Assembly (NCBI GenBank): GCA_023412805.1
Contig: JAEZRM010000064.1
Coordinates: 124,001 to 188,000, forward strand
Origin: Pseudomonadota bacterium
GTDB taxonomy: Bacteria; Pseudomonadota; Alphaproteobacteria; Rhizobiales; Hyphomicrobiaceae
Reading direction: 5' to 3'
DNA length: 64,000 nt
The notes below the pieces were generated by a model, which ran no database searches, was not told where the DNA came from, and was given only the letters and a program-made list of their open reading frames with translations. Of the stretch, positions 50,902 through 60,343 are shown one piece after another (within the stretch, counting starts at the first letter, position 1; each line of letters opens with the position of its first letter). The translations under genes were made by a program, and so were the position numbers.

Positions 50902-52089
50902 TCAGGGGAACGTGATCGGGAGCCGGCGTGGGCCGCGGACCGAGCCGTGCGACCAGGTCACGTCTCCCGCGAGGTGGAACTCGGGGCAGCGGCGCAGCAG
51001 TTCCTCGATGGCGACCGTCATTTCCATGCGCGCGAGATTCGAGCCGACGCATCGGTGTATGCCAAGACCGAAGGCTGCGTGGCGGTTCTCCTGGCGGTCG
51101 ATAATCACCTTGTCCGCATCCGGAAACGCTTCCGGGTCTCGGTTGGCCGCCGGGAAGGGCAGCAGCACCATCTGACCTTCGGCGAATGTGCAGCCGTTGA
51201 CGGTTGTTTCCTTGGCGACGAGGCGCGCCATGGTGACAGGCGCATAGGCACGCAGGAATTCCTCGATTGCAGTCGGGATGAGTTCAGGCTCGCGCGCGAG
51301 CCGCTCGCGGTCGGCCGGCGTGCGCGCGAGGTGCCAGATGGAGGCGCCGATGCCGCTCCAGGTCGTGTCGATGCCGGCAACCAGCAGCAGGCGCAGACTG
51401 CCGAGCACGTGGTTCGGCTTGAAGGGTTCGCCGTCGGGATATCTGGCCCGCATGAGATAGCTGATCAGATCGTCGCCCGGCGCGCTCTGACGTATCGACA
51501 TGTGGCCGGCGAAATACTCCGTGATCTCGTTGAGGCCGCGCTGGAGAATGGCATCGTCGGTGGTGCCGAGCTCCAGGATTTCGTGAATCCACTTGCGGAA
51601 ACGATCGCCATCGCTCTCGGGTATGCCGAGCATGGCGGCGATGACGCGCACGGGGATATGCTGGGCATACTCGACGGCGGCATCGAAGCCGCGCTTCTCG
51701 GCAAAGGCATCGATCAGGTCGTTACAGATGGCGCGCGCCTTGGGCGTGAGCTTCTCGATGGCTTGCGGCGTGAACGGGGGCAGCAGCACCATACGCGCCG
51801 CCCTATGCTTCGGCGGATCGGACGTGATCGGTGGCGCGCCGCCGCCCGCGACGGGCTGGCTGTCGCGGACCACCACCTGGCGCGACGAGAAGTGCTCAGG
51901 GTTGTAGGCAATCTCGCGGATGTCGGCGTAGCGCGTCGGCAGATAGGCGCCGCGATAGCGCTCCGTGTGGGCGATCGGGCATCCGGAGCTGCGGATCTCG
52001 GCCCAGATGGGAAACGGGTCATCGACCCATTGGGGCGCGAGATGATCCCAATCCGTCAGCCAGTCGGTGACCGGTGGCCGCTCGCTCAT
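50902..52089 (-). CDS. Cytochrome P450
   Basis: A soluble class I-type P450 of 395 residues. The haem-cysteine loop is FGLGIHRCVGSNLARMEM, the oxygen-binding I-helix LLVAGIDTTWSG, the ExxR motif EEFLR, and the helix C region SDPPKHRAARM. The ATG at 52089 is preferred to one 27 bases upstream because GGGAG precedes it. Substrate is unknown and no ferredoxin or reductase gene is adjacent. Family resemblance is to CYP proteins that oxidise terpenes or aromatic ethers. Confidence 0.9.
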   Translation of the reverse strand: MSERPPVTDWLTDWDHLAPQWVDDPFPIWAEIRSSGCPIAHTERYRGAYLPTRYADIREIAYNPEHFSSRQVVVRDSQPVAGGGAPPITSDPPKHRAARMVLLPPFTPQAIEKLTPKARAICNDLIDAFAEKRGFDAAVEYAQHIPVRVIAAMLGIPESDGDRFRKWIHEILELGTTDDAILQRGLNEITEYFAGHMSIRQSAPGDDLISYLMRARYPDGEPFKPNHVLGSLRLLLVAGIDTTWSGIGASIWHLARTPADRERLAREPELIPTAIEEFLRAYAPVTMARLVAKETTVNGCTFAEGQMVLLPFPAANRDPEAFPDADKVIIDRQENRHAAFGLGIHRCVGSNLARMEMTVAIEELLRRCPEFHLAGDVTWSHGSVRGPRRLPITFP

Positions 52090-52200
52090 CTGGATGCTCC
52101 CATTCACCCCGGCCATTTCGGCCTATTGTTAGGGGCATCATGACAAATGGCGGTGCTCAGTACCAGTATCAAAAAAGCGGGAAGCATTGAGCTCGGAAAG

Positions 52201-52231
52201 CAAAAAAGGACGGGCACTACTTGGCCCGTCC
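52201..52231 (-). terminator. Rho-independent terminator after the universal stress protein gene
   Basis: A perfect 8-bp stem (GGACGGGC at 52208-52215 with 52224-52231) followed on the minus strand by TTTTTTG. It ends the ATPase-Usp unit before the P450 gene. Confidence 0.88.
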
Positions 52232-52272
52232 CCCTTGTTCACGGCTTCGCGTGGTCCCGCGCGGCCGAATGA

Positions 52273-53118
52273 TCAATGCGACATCAGCACCGGTACGGTC
52301 GCATTCTGGAGCACGTGCCGTGAGGCGCCGCCAAGTACGAATTCCCGCAGGCGCGAGCGGCCGAAGCAGCCCATCACCAGGAGGTCGGCGCGGTGTGCCG
52401 CAACTTGCGACAGAAGCTCGACGCCGGCATCTCCGCGTGTGCCCGGCTTGACCTGCTGCACATTGACCTTGACGCCGTGGCGGGCGAGCGTTGCGCCAAT
52501 CTCGGCGCCGGCGATGTCATTCGTTACTTCGGGCTTCGCCGCTTCCTCGACGGAGAGGACGATCACTTCGCGTGCCTTCACGAGCAGCGGGAGAGCATCG
52601 AAGACGGCGCGCGACGACTCGCGGCTGTTATTCCACGCGACGACCACGCGCTCGCCGAGTGAACTGATCTCGCCTGCTTTGGGAACGATGAGCACTGGGC
52701 GGCCGCTATCCATCGCCAGCCAGTCCGGCACGTCGAACATGTCGGCGTAGTCCCAATCGCTTTCCTTCTGGGCCGCGACGACAATGTCAGAGGGGCGCGC
52801 ATGATCGAGCACGGCCTCGACATAACCCGGGCGCTTCGCCTGATGGAGACGGAACTCGCCGACGACGGGTTGGCCGCTCGTCGCCTGATCGAAGGCGCTG
52901 CGGATGTTGTCGCCGCTCTTGCGGTAGCCATCGATCGCGCTCGCGATGGCGCCACCCGAGATCATGGGGAAGAGCGGCGACTTTGCCGGTGCGGCGGGCA
53001 CGACGAACAGCCCGGTGACATGGGAGTTCGAGGGGAGCGCAAGCTGCATGGCCGCGCTCATCAGGCGTGCTACGCGGCCCTCGTTGTTGAGGTGCACCAG
53101 GATGGATTTATAAGCCAT
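52273..53118 (-). CDS. Universal stress protein, tandem-type
   Basis: A 281-residue stress protein with two Usp-like halves. The C-terminal half has the ATP-binding signature VMGCFGRSRLREFVLGGAS and ends TVPVLMSH; the N-terminal half (YKSILVHLNNEGRVARLMSA) lacks the full motif. It is expected in the cytoplasm. The ATG lies within the end of the upstream P-type ATPase gene (11-base overlap), so both should be translated together. Such pairing suggests a role in ion stress or energy limitation, though that is inference. Confidence 0.9.
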   Translation of the reverse strand: MAYKSILVHLNNEGRVARLMSAAMQLALPSNSHVTGLFVVPAAPAKSPLFPMISGGAIASAIDGYRKSGDNIRSAFDQATSGQPVVGEFRLHQAKRPGYVEAVLDHARPSDIVVAAQKESDWDYADMFDVPDWLAMDSGRPVLIVPKAGEISSLGERVVVAWNNSRESSRAVFDALPLLVKAREVIVLSVEEAAKPEVTNDIAGAEIGATLARHGVKVNVQQVKPGTRGDAGVELLSQVAAHRADLLVMGCFGRSRLREFVLGGASRHVLQNATVPVLMSH

Positions 53119-55921
53119 GATCGTGATCCCTTCCTTTTACTGTTTTCGTCACTATGGGCTCCGGGATGGAGCGCGGCTCAGGCAGTGCGACTTCCAGTCT
53201 TGCGGTGTCGGGTCTCAGCGTCGGAAAGAGCGCCCGGCTCACATGCTTCTCGATCTCGAGGATCACGAACAGCGCAATGCCCGTGCCTATGATAGCTGTG
53301 CCTTCGAGAAAGCCGATGCCGGTAGTCTGGAACAGGTACTGCATCGCAGGTAGGTAGGTGAAGGTCATCTGCAAGCCGACGATGACGGCGATGCCGGTCA
53401 GCACGGCTGGAGTTCCGAAGATCCCGCGCAAGGTGAACGAGGCCCCATATAGGTACCTGACCGAGAACAGGTAAAAAAGTTCCAGCACCACTACCGTGTT
53501 TACCACCATCGTTCGGGCTGTCTCGATGCCGAGGCCGCGCGCCATGGCCCAGGCAAAGATGCCGAGCGCGCCGAGGGCGAAGAGTACCGATACGAAGACA
53601 ACGCGCCACAACAGGAATGGTGACAGGATTGGTGCATCGGACGCGCGGGGCGGCCGCTTCATGACGTCGGGCTCGGCCGGCTCGAAGGCGAGCACGAGCC
53701 CGAGGCCGACGGTGGTGACCATGTTGATCCACAGGATCTGCGCCGGCGTCATCGGCAGTGTGATGCCGAAAATGATTGCCGCGACGACAATCAGGAACTC
53801 GCCACCGTTGGTCGGAAGCGTCCAGCCGATGACCTTCGTAAGGTTGTCATAGACCGTGCGCCCTTCGCGGACGGCGGCGACGATCGAAGCGAAGTTATCG
53901 TCGGCGAGCACCATGTCGGCGGCTTCCTTGGCCGCCTCGGTGCCGCTTCGCCCCATGGCGACGCCGACATCGGCGCGCTTCAGCGCCGGGGCGTCGTTGA
54001 CGCCGTCGCCGGTCATCGCAATGACGTCGCGGTCCGCCTGCAGCGCCTCGACGAGGCGGAGCTTGTGCTCGGGGCTCGTGCGCGCGAACACACTCGTCTC
54101 GGCGGCCAGCGCCGGCAGATCGGCGGCTGCTATGTCGTCGAGATCGCGCCCGGTGACGACTTTCGCGTGCGCGTGTGTGGGGAGACCGAGCTGGTCGGCA
54201 ATGGCACCAGCAGTCGCCGCGTGATCGCCCGTGATCATCTTGACCCTGATGCCGGCGTTGCGGCATTCGGCAACAGCCGCGATCGCCTCCGGGCGCGGGG
54301 GATCGATGAGCCCGACGAGGCCGTCGAGGCGCAGTCCCTGCTCCACGTCGGCGAAATCTAGCGTGCGCTTGTCGTGGGGCAAGTCGAGCGAGGCGAGCGC
54401 GAGCACGCGCTGGCCGTTCTTCGCAAGATCGTCGATGGCCGCGAGCCAGTAGGCCTTGTTCAGCGGGGCTTCGCCGCCGCCGGTGGCCTGAGCGCGGCAC
54501 ATGTCGAGCAGGCGCTCCGGCGCGCCCTTGATGCAGGCGAAGACAGCACCGTCGTGACTGTGGTGCAGTGTCGCCATGTACCGATGCGCGGCATCGAACG
54601 GAATCTCATCGAGCCGGGGCAGTGACTTCGCGAGGGCGTCGCGCTCGTAGCCGACCTTGAGACCGAAGGCCATGAGCGCGCCTTCCATGGGATCACCATC
54701 GACAGACCACTGGTTGTCACGTTTGCGCAGGGCGGCATCGTTGCACAGGATGGCGGTGCGGGCGGCGCTCATGAGTGCGGCATCGGCGGCGGGATCGGTC
54801 TCCTCGCCGGAGAGGCTGAAGCCGCCCTTGGGAGCATACCCGACGCCGGCGACATCATACGCGCGGTCGGCGAGCACGACGCGCGTCACGGTCATCTCGT
54901 TGCGCGTGAGCGTGCCCGTTTTGTCCGAGCAGATGGTTGAGACCGAGCCGAGCGTCTCGACGGCGGGCAGATGGCGGATGATGGCATTGCGCGCCGCCAT
55001 GCGTTGGACGCCGATCGCCAACGTGATCGTCATCACGGCCGGCAGGCCTTCAGGCACGGCGGAGACGGCCATGCTCACGACCGCGAGAAAGGCGAGATCG
55101 AACGAATAGCCGCGCGCGAATACCGCAAACAGAAACGTCAACGCGCAGAGCATCAGAATGGCCACAGTGAGCTGACGGGCGAACTCGTTCATTTGCCGGA
55201 TGAGCGGCGTTTCGAGTTGCTCGACGCGGCTCAGCAGTGCGCTGATGCGGCCGATCTCCGAATGCGGCCCCGTCGCGACGACGACACCCGCGCCCTGGCC
55301 GGAAGCGACGAGTGTGCCCGAGTAGGCCATGGACCGGCGGTCGCCGAGGGCGGCGGCCTCTGCAGCGGGATCGATGCTCTTGTCCACGGCGACGGATTCG
55401 CCAGTCAGGATGGCTTCATCGATGCGCAGGTTGCGTGCCTTGATTAAGCGGGCGTCGGCCGTGACGCGATCGCCGGCTTCGAGCAGCAGGATGTCTCCCG
55501 GCACGAGGTTTGCGGCGTCGATCGTTACGCGATGGCCCTCGCGCAGCACGGACGCGCGCGGGCTGATCATGTCGCGGATGGCATCGAGCGCGGATTCGGC
55601 CTTGTTCTCCTGGATCACGCCGATGATGGCGTTGATGATGATCACGGCGAGGATGACGCCCGTATCGACATAGTGCCCGAGCATCAGCGTGATCGCGGCA
55701 CCGGCGATCATGACGTAGATCAGCAGGTTGTCGAACTGCAGGAGAAAGCGCTTCAGCAACGACTTTCCTGCGCCGGCGGGCAGGGCGTTCGGGCCGTGTC
55801 GTGCGAGGCGATCTGCGGCTTCGGCGGTAGTCAGGCCGTCGCGCGAACCCGCGATATCGGCAATGGCGTTCTCGGCAGGCAGGGAATGCCAGGGTCTGTC
55901 GTGGAAAGCAGGATCCGGCAT
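53108..55921 (-). CDS. P2-type cation-transporting ATPase (Ca2+- or Na+-like)
   Basis: A P-type pump of 937 residues. It shows the actuator motif LTGESVAV, the phosphorylation site CSDKTGTLTRNE, TGDGVNDAPALKRADVG in the P domain, and VSAVPEGLPAVMTI in helix 4, typical of P2 ATPases that move Ca2+, Mn2+ or monovalent ions. Ten helices are expected, including the C-terminal six. The C-terminal extension after the last helix is short. The ATG at 55921 was preferred to one 57 bases upstream for its GGGAG site. The ion is not decided by sequence. Confidence 0.93.
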   Translation of the reverse strand: MPDPAFHDRPWHSLPAENAIADIAGSRDGLTTAEAADRLARHGPNALPAGAGKSLLKRFLLQFDNLLIYVMIAGAAITLMLGHYVDTGVILAVIIINAIIGVIQENKAESALDAIRDMISPRASVLREGHRVTIDAANLVPGDILLLEAGDRVTADARLIKARNLRIDEAILTGESVAVDKSIDPAAEAAALGDRRSMAYSGTLVASGQGAGVVVATGPHSEIGRISALLSRVEQLETPLIRQMNEFARQLTVAILMLCALTFLFAVFARGYSFDLAFLAVVSMAVSAVPEGLPAVMTITLAIGVQRMAARNAIIRHLPAVETLGSVSTICSDKTGTLTRNEMTVTRVVLADRAYDVAGVGYAPKGGFSLSGEETDPAADAALMSAARTAILCNDAALRKRDNQWSVDGDPMEGALMAFGLKVGYERDALAKSLPRLDEIPFDAAHRYMATLHHSHDGAVFACIKGAPERLLDMCRAQATGGGEAPLNKAYWLAAIDDLAKNGQRVLALASLDLPHDKRTLDFADVEQGLRLDGLVGLIDPPRPEAIAAVAECRNAGIRVKMITGDHAATAGAIADQLGLPTHAHAKVVTGRDLDDIAAADLPALAAETSVFARTSPEHKLRLVEALQADRDVIAMTGDGVNDAPALKRADVGVAMGRSGTEAAKEAADMVLADDNFASIVAAVREGRTVYDNLTKVIGWTLPTNGGEFLIVVAAIIFGITLPMTPAQILWINMVTTVGLGLVLAFEPAEPDVMKRPPRASDAPILSPFLLWRVVFVSVLFALGALGIFAWAMARGLGIETARTMVVNTVVVLELFYLFSVRYLYGASFTLRGIFGTPAVLTGIAVIVGLQMTFTYLPAMQYLFQTTGIGFLEGTAIIGTGIALFVILEIEKHVSRALFPTLRPDTARLEVALPEPRSIPEPIVTKTVKGRDHDHGL

Positions 55922-56080
55922 TCGGGCTCCCAGGTTGATGCCAGCAATGAGCTGATCGTCGAGCCGCGAGGGCCGCATAACGTCGTATGGAACGACACGA
56001 TGCGCTCATGCGACGCATCACGGATAGATAGCCAGCGCGTCTGGTGCCTTGCGATGGATCAATGGCCGCCGTGGTCGCGA

Positions 56081-56725
56081 TCAGCCGCGCTGCTGGCCGA
56101 GCGCCGCGGCGGCACGTGCGAGTGCGGCGATCTCATCGTAGCGTGCCGCATCGATGTCGTCAGGCTTGACCATCCAGGAACCGCCAACAGCAACAACATT
56201 CGGTATTTTCAGATAATCGAGCGCATTGGCCGGTGTTATGCCGCCCGTCGGCATGACGGCAAGATCATGGAGAGGCGCCAGGATCGCGCTGAGCGCCTTG
56301 ATGCCGCCGGAGGCCTCGGCCGGAAAGAACTTCACCAACGGAAAGCCCGCTTCCATCGCATGCATCATCTCGGCGGGCGTGGCGGCAGCCGGAATGAAAG
56401 GAACGGGCGCCGCGAGGCCTGCCTCGAGAATTGCATCGGTCTGGCCAGGCGAAACGAGAAACTTGGCGCCCGCTTCCACGGCGTCGTCGATATCGCGGGG
56501 CGAGCGTATGCTGCCGGCGCCGATGATGGCGCCACTATCGGCGGCCGCCATGGCACGGATCGCCGCGAGCGACTCCGGCGTGCGCAGTGTTACCTCGACG
56601 AACTTGAGGCCGGCATCGGCAAGTGCTGCCGCCGTGCGCGTAGCATTGGCCGCCTTGCGCACGGTGAGGACCGGAATGATCGCCTGCTCGCGCCAGCCGG
56701 GTGCATCAGCCTTGAGTGCCGTCAC
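56081..56725 (-). CDS. eda: 2-keto-3-deoxy-6-phosphogluconate aldolase
   Basis: Eda (214 residues) splits KDPG into pyruvate and glyceraldehyde 3-phosphate in the lower Entner-Doudoroff path. The Schiff-base lysine is in FPLVKFFPAE, and other parts are GLKFVEVTLRTPESL, GAGSIRSPRDIDDA and MPTGGITPANALDYL. The start is a GTG whose first bases overlap the TGA of kdgK (GTGA), with GGGAG in front. The two form an operon for 2-keto-3-deoxygluconate use. Confidence 0.95.
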   Translation of the reverse strand: MTALKADAPGWREQAIIPVLTVRKAANATRTAAALADAGLKFVEVTLRTPESLAAIRAMAAADSGAIIGAGSIRSPRDIDDAVEAGAKFLVSPGQTDAILEAGLAAPVPFIPAAATPAEMMHAMEAGFPLVKFFPAEASGGIKALSAILAPLHDLAVMPTGGITPANALDYLKIPNVVAVGGSWMVKPDDIDAARYDEIAALARAAAALGQQRG

Positions 56726-57663
56726 GTCGAAGCTCCCATCATGACACGGCGTACTGTCTCTGCCGTCGGAATCGGTTCGACGGCACCGAAACCCTCCGTC
56801 GAAAGGGCCGCGGCGACCGTTGCGTGGAGGCCTGCTGCCGCGAGATCGTCACCGGCGAGAAGGCGGGCGACGAATGCGCCGCCGAAGGCATCGCCCGCGC
56901 CGGTGGCATCTACGGGGTTGCAAGGATGCGGCTGGAAGCGGAAGCGCCGATCGCGATCGGCAACGAGCGCGCCGTCCGCGCCGAGTTTCAGCGCCACGGT
57001 GCGGGCGCCGCGATCGAGGCAGTAGTCGACCAGTGCGTCGGGATCGGTGAGCCCGGTAATGACGACGATGTCGTCGTAGCTCGGCAGGCATATATCGGCG
57101 AGGCCGATGACGTCGGTCATCACAGCGCGCGCCCGGTCCTTGGACCACAGCCTCAGCCGCAGGTTCGTGTCGAACGAAACCATGACGCCGGCCGCGCGCG
57201 CCGCGTCGATCGCCGCGTAGCAGGTGTCGGCGGCACTGGCTGAGATGGCGAACGATATGCCCGAAAGATGCAGCACGCGGGCACCGCGTATGACGGCGAG
57301 CGGCAGATCGACGGGGCGCATGCGACTTGCGGCGGAGCCCGTGCGGAAGAACGAGAACTGGTGCCCATTCTCGCCATGCGTCACGAAATAGATGCCCGTA
57401 GGGGCATCCGGATCACTCTCCACGGTGCTCGCGTCGACACCTTCGCGCGCCCACAGATCGCGTAGCATCTGTCCGTAGATGTCGTCGCCAAGGCGCGTGA
57501 AATAGGCGACCTTGGCGCCCTGGCGTGCGGCGGCGATGGAGAAGTTCGAGGTATCGCCGCCGAAGCCCTGGAGGTAATTGCGCGAGCCCGCGCCGCCCGA
57601 CTGGTTGAACTCCACCATTGGCTCACCGATTGCGAGGATCTCAGGCATTCGTCGAGCATTCAT
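56722..57663 (-). CDS. kdgK: 2-keto-3-deoxygluconate kinase (PfkB family)
   Basis: A sugar kinase of 313 residues that phosphorylates 2-keto-3-deoxygluconate to KDPG for the neighbouring aldolase. PfkB features are FGGDTSNFSIAAARQGAKV and the C-terminal DATGAGDAFGGAFVARLL with the catalytic Asp. The start at 57663 has the best ribosome binding site seen here, GAGGAGGA. Specificity is inferred from sequence and from coupling with eda; related kinases take other keto-sugars. Confidence 0.92.
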   Translation of the reverse strand: MNARRMPEILAIGEPMVEFNQSGGAGSRNYLQGFGGDTSNFSIAAARQGAKVAYFTRLGDDIYGQMLRDLWAREGVDASTVESDPDAPTGIYFVTHGENGHQFSFFRTGSAASRMRPVDLPLAVIRGARVLHLSGISFAISASAADTCYAAIDAARAAGVMVSFDTNLRLRLWSKDRARAVMTDVIGLADICLPSYDDIVVITGLTDPDALVDYCLDRGARTVALKLGADGALVADRDRRFRFQPHPCNPVDATGAGDAFGGAFVARLLAGDDLAAAGLHATVAAALSTEGFGAVEPIPTAETVRRVMMGAST

Positions 57664-57689
57664 GCCGCTGTCCTCCTCGCTACGCCGCG

Positions 57690-58739
57690 TCAGGCTTTCG
57701 GCAGGCCCGCCGGTTCGGCGCCGACGCGCACCTGGAGCTTGCCGAAGTTGTCGCCGCGGAGCAGCCCGATGAAAGCCTCGGGCGCCTTGGCGATGCCGCC
57801 GTCCACGATGTCCTCGCGGTACTTGAGCTTGCCTTCGCGCACCCACCTGCCCATGCGGTTCATGGCGAAGGGGAAGCGCGTCAGGAAATCCGAGACGATG
57901 AACCCGCGTGTCGTTACGCGACGGCCGACGAAGAAGCCCGGCGTACGCGGCCCCATTTCGACAGCGTCCGAATTGTACTGAGAGATCGAGCCGCAGATGG
58001 CGACGCGTGCCCAGAAATTGATGTTGGCGACCACTGCGTCCGTTACCACGCCGCCGACATTGTCGAAATAGACGTCGACGCCATCCGGGCAGGCTGCCTT
58101 GACGGCCGCGGTGAGATCACCGCTGGCCTTGTAGTCTACGCAGGCATCGAAGCCGAGCTCGTTCGTGACGAAGGCGCACTTCTTGGGGCCACCAGCAATG
58201 CCGACGGCGCGGCAACCCGCAAGCTTCGCAAGCTGTCCGACCACCTGTCCGACGGCGCCGGAAGCAGCCGAGACGACGACCGTGTCACCGGGCTTGGGCT
58301 GGCCGACCTCGAAGAGGCCGAAGTAGGCTGTGAGCCCCGGCATGCCGAGAATGCCGTTCGCCGTCGAGATCGGGGCCAAGGACGGGTCGATCTTGCGCGC
58401 GGTGCCGCTGCTGACACCGTATTCCTGCCAACCGAGACGCTCCTCGACGATATCGCCGACCTTATAGCCCGGGTTGTTGGACTTCACGACCTCGCCAACG
58501 ATACCGCCCGGCATGACCTCGCCGATCTGCACGACCGGCGCGTAGGAGACCACGTCGCGCATCCGCCCGCGCATGTAGGGGTCGAGCGAGAGGTAGATGG
58601 CCCGCACGAGAATCTGCCCCGGGCCGGGTTCAGGCACCGACCCCTCCTCGACGCGGAAATCCTGGCCCGAAGGCTCGCCCGCAGGGCGATTGGCGAGGAC
58701 GACGCGGCGCTGGGTTTTCGGGATGGTCGGGCTTGTCAT
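57690..58739 (-). CDS. Zinc-independent MDR-family NADP oxidoreductase
   Basis: A medium-chain reductase of 349 residues without zinc-binding cysteines. The N-terminal catalytic part contains YLSLDPYMRGRM and the Rossmann part SAASGAVGQVVGQLAKLAG and CRAVGIAGGPKKCAF. This is the group of prostaglandin reductase, curcumin reductase CurA and alkenal reductases, which reduce the double bond of enones. Substrate unknown. It lies 26 bases upstream of kdgK, so it may be co-transcribed with the sugar genes. Confidence 0.88.
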   Translation of the reverse strand: MTSPTIPKTQRRVVLANRPAGEPSGQDFRVEEGSVPEPGPGQILVRAIYLSLDPYMRGRMRDVVSYAPVVQIGEVMPGGIVGEVVKSNNPGYKVGDIVEERLGWQEYGVSSGTARKIDPSLAPISTANGILGMPGLTAYFGLFEVGQPKPGDTVVVSAASGAVGQVVGQLAKLAGCRAVGIAGGPKKCAFVTNELGFDACVDYKASGDLTAAVKAACPDGVDVYFDNVGGVVTDAVVANINFWARVAICGSISQYNSDAVEMGPRTPGFFVGRRVTTRGFIVSDFLTRFPFAMNRMGRWVREGKLKYREDIVDGGIAKAPEAFIGLLRGDNFGKLQVRVGAEPAGLPKA

Positions 58740-58853
58740 AAATACATTCCTCCGGCGCGCTCGCAGGCGCGCGATTTTCAGTTGGCGTACCTTGTAGCAG
58801 GTACGCGCCGGAGGATGAAATGCCCGGTGAAGCTGCTCGGAACGGCCCGGCCC

Positions 58854-59537
58854 CTACACGACCTCGACGTGGAGGTCACCGAGGCCGTCGACGTGCCCGT
58901 GCAGCTTGTCGCCCTTCACGATGGCGCCGACGCCCGACGGCGTGCCCGTCATGATGATATCGCCGGCTTTCAGCTCGAACAGCGTCGAGATGTAGGCGAT
59001 CTGGCCTGGAATATCCCAGATCATCTGATTGAGATCGCCGGCCTGACGGCGCTTGCCGTTGACGTCGAGCCAGATGGCGCCCGTCGTCGGGTGCCCGATC
59101 TCGGAAGCGGGGATAAGTGCGGTTGCGGGCGCGGAGTGCTCGAATGCCTTGCCGATCTCCCAGGGACGCCCCAACTTCTTGGCTTCGCCCTGAAGATCGC
59201 GCCGTGTCATGTCGAGGCCGATGCCGTAGCCCCACACGTGCGACATGGCATCCTCGGTCTTGATGTCGCGGCCGCCGGACTTCAGCGCCACGATCATCTC
59301 GATCTCGAAGTGCACGTCGGACGTGCCGGGCGGATAGGGAAACTTGCCGTCCGTACGCAGGTTGTCCGGGTTCTTCTGAAAGAAGAAAGGTGGCTCCTTG
59401 TTCGGATCATGCCCCATTTCGCGCGCGTGCTCGGCGTAGTTGCGGCCGATGCAGTAGATGCGATGAACGGGGAACAGTTCGGACGAGCCGCGGACGGGCA
59501 GGGCCGCCTGACGCGGCGGATCGATCACGTATTTCAT
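58854..59537 (-). CDS. Fumarylacetoacetate hydrolase family protein
   Basis: A 227-residue FAH-family enzyme. It shows HRIYCIGRNYAEHAREMG, FFFQKNPDNL, the metal-binding FEIEMIVALKSGGRDI and the C-terminal TGTPSGVGAIVKGDKL. Members act as acylpyruvate hydrolases, oxaloacetate decarboxylases or in aromatic degradation; the short form without the N-terminal barrel fits acylpyruvase. It lies about 110 bases upstream of the MDR gene on the same strand. Confidence 0.87.
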   Translation of the reverse strand: MKYVIDPPRQAALPVRGSSELFPVHRIYCIGRNYAEHAREMGHDPNKEPPFFFQKNPDNLRTDGKFPYPPGTSDVHFEIEMIVALKSGGRDIKTEDAMSHVWGYGIGLDMTRRDLQGEAKKLGRPWEIGKAFEHSAPATALIPASEIGHPTTGAIWLDVNGKRRQAGDLNQMIWDIPGQIAYISTLFELKAGDIIMTGTPSGVGAIVKGDKLHGHVDGLGDLHVEVV

Positions 59538-59964
59538 TGGAATGGTTCCGGGTTCGAAGGAGGCGCACGGGTATGCTGGCGCGATCAGAATGCCATCGTG
59601 GGCCGCCGGTCAAGAGCGAGCGTCCCGAAGCGGCCTTCACGCAAGCGAATCGTGTGATCCCCGAATGCCAGCTACGGAGCCACGGTGCCGCTTTTTCGGG
59701 GCAGAGGTGCGCTGCAAGCGGGGCGGTCTTTATTTTGTCCGGGTGCGACACCAGATATGTCCCGGTGGAAGCGGGGGCGTCATGCCGTTCCCGGATCGCG
59801 AAGACGTGATGCTCGGGCTGGCCTTCAGTATCGAACGAATTGCAGTTCCGCGTGCGCTGCCCTTAGAATGCGCTCAGCAGGAGATGTGCGGCCGGAACTC
59901 TATAGCTGGGGCCGCGGAGCTTACGGTTAGGACTTTCGAGCTTGGGAAGTGTTGGGGCTCGGGA
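59538..59964. other. Intergenic region upstream of clpS
   Basis: About 430 bases between the divergent FAH and clpS genes. The clpS frame stays open through it, but its codons resemble no ClpS extension. It holds a candidate promoter (59840-59869), and no other gene or structured RNA was found. Confidence 0.5.
59840..59869 (+). promoter_or_regulatory. Candidate clpS-clpA promoter
   Basis: TTGCAG (59840-59845), an 18-base spacer and TAGAAT (59864-59869, five of six matches). It lies about 95 bases before the clpS start. Confidence 0.4.
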
Positions 59965-60336
59965 ATGCTGAAGCGAAGTTTACTGATGATGGCGGGCAAG
60001 AACGGAAACGGAGCGGACGGCGGCGATGGTGGCGATGGCGAAGGCAAGACCGGCCTCGTTACCAAGACGCGTCCAAAGACCAAGCGGCCGAGCCTCTACA
60101 AGGTTCTGCTGCTCAACGATGACTACACGCCTATGGAGTTCGTCGTTCATGTACTTGAGCGTTTCTTCAACAAAGGGCGCGAAGATGCCACCCGGATCAT
60201 GCTGCACGTTCACCACAAAGGTGTCGGCATATGTGGGGTGTACACGTACGAGATCGCTGAGACGAAGGTTGCCCAGGTGATGGATTTCGCACGCCAGAAC
60301 CAGCATCCGTTGCAGTGCACTATGGAAAAGGAATAG
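59965..60336 (+). CDS. clpS: ATP-dependent Clp protease adaptor ClpS
   Basis: ClpS (123 residues with this start, 116 from 59986) brings N-end rule substrates to ClpAP. The core begins LYKVLLLNDDYTPMEFVVHV, with the two Asp that bind the N-terminal amino group, and continues ILVHHKG-type residues as MLHVHHKGVGICGVYTYEIA and ends HPLQCTMEKE. A glycine-rich leader comes first. The start is uncertain between 59965, 59986 and 59989, and none has a strong ribosome binding site. It is 7 bases before clpA. Confidence 0.94.
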   Translation: MLKRSLLMMAGKNGNGADGGDGGDGEGKTGLVTKTRPKTKRPSLYKVLLLNDDYTPMEFVVHVLERFFNKGREDATRIMLHVHHKGVGICGVYTYEIAETKVAQVMDFARQNQHPLQCTMEKE

Positions 60337-60343
60337 GACGCCC

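Noticed and set aside
59542..59964. Possible 141-residue N-terminal extension of ClpS
   Set aside because: The frame is open but the sequence is unlike ClpS leaders and contains a promoter-like site.
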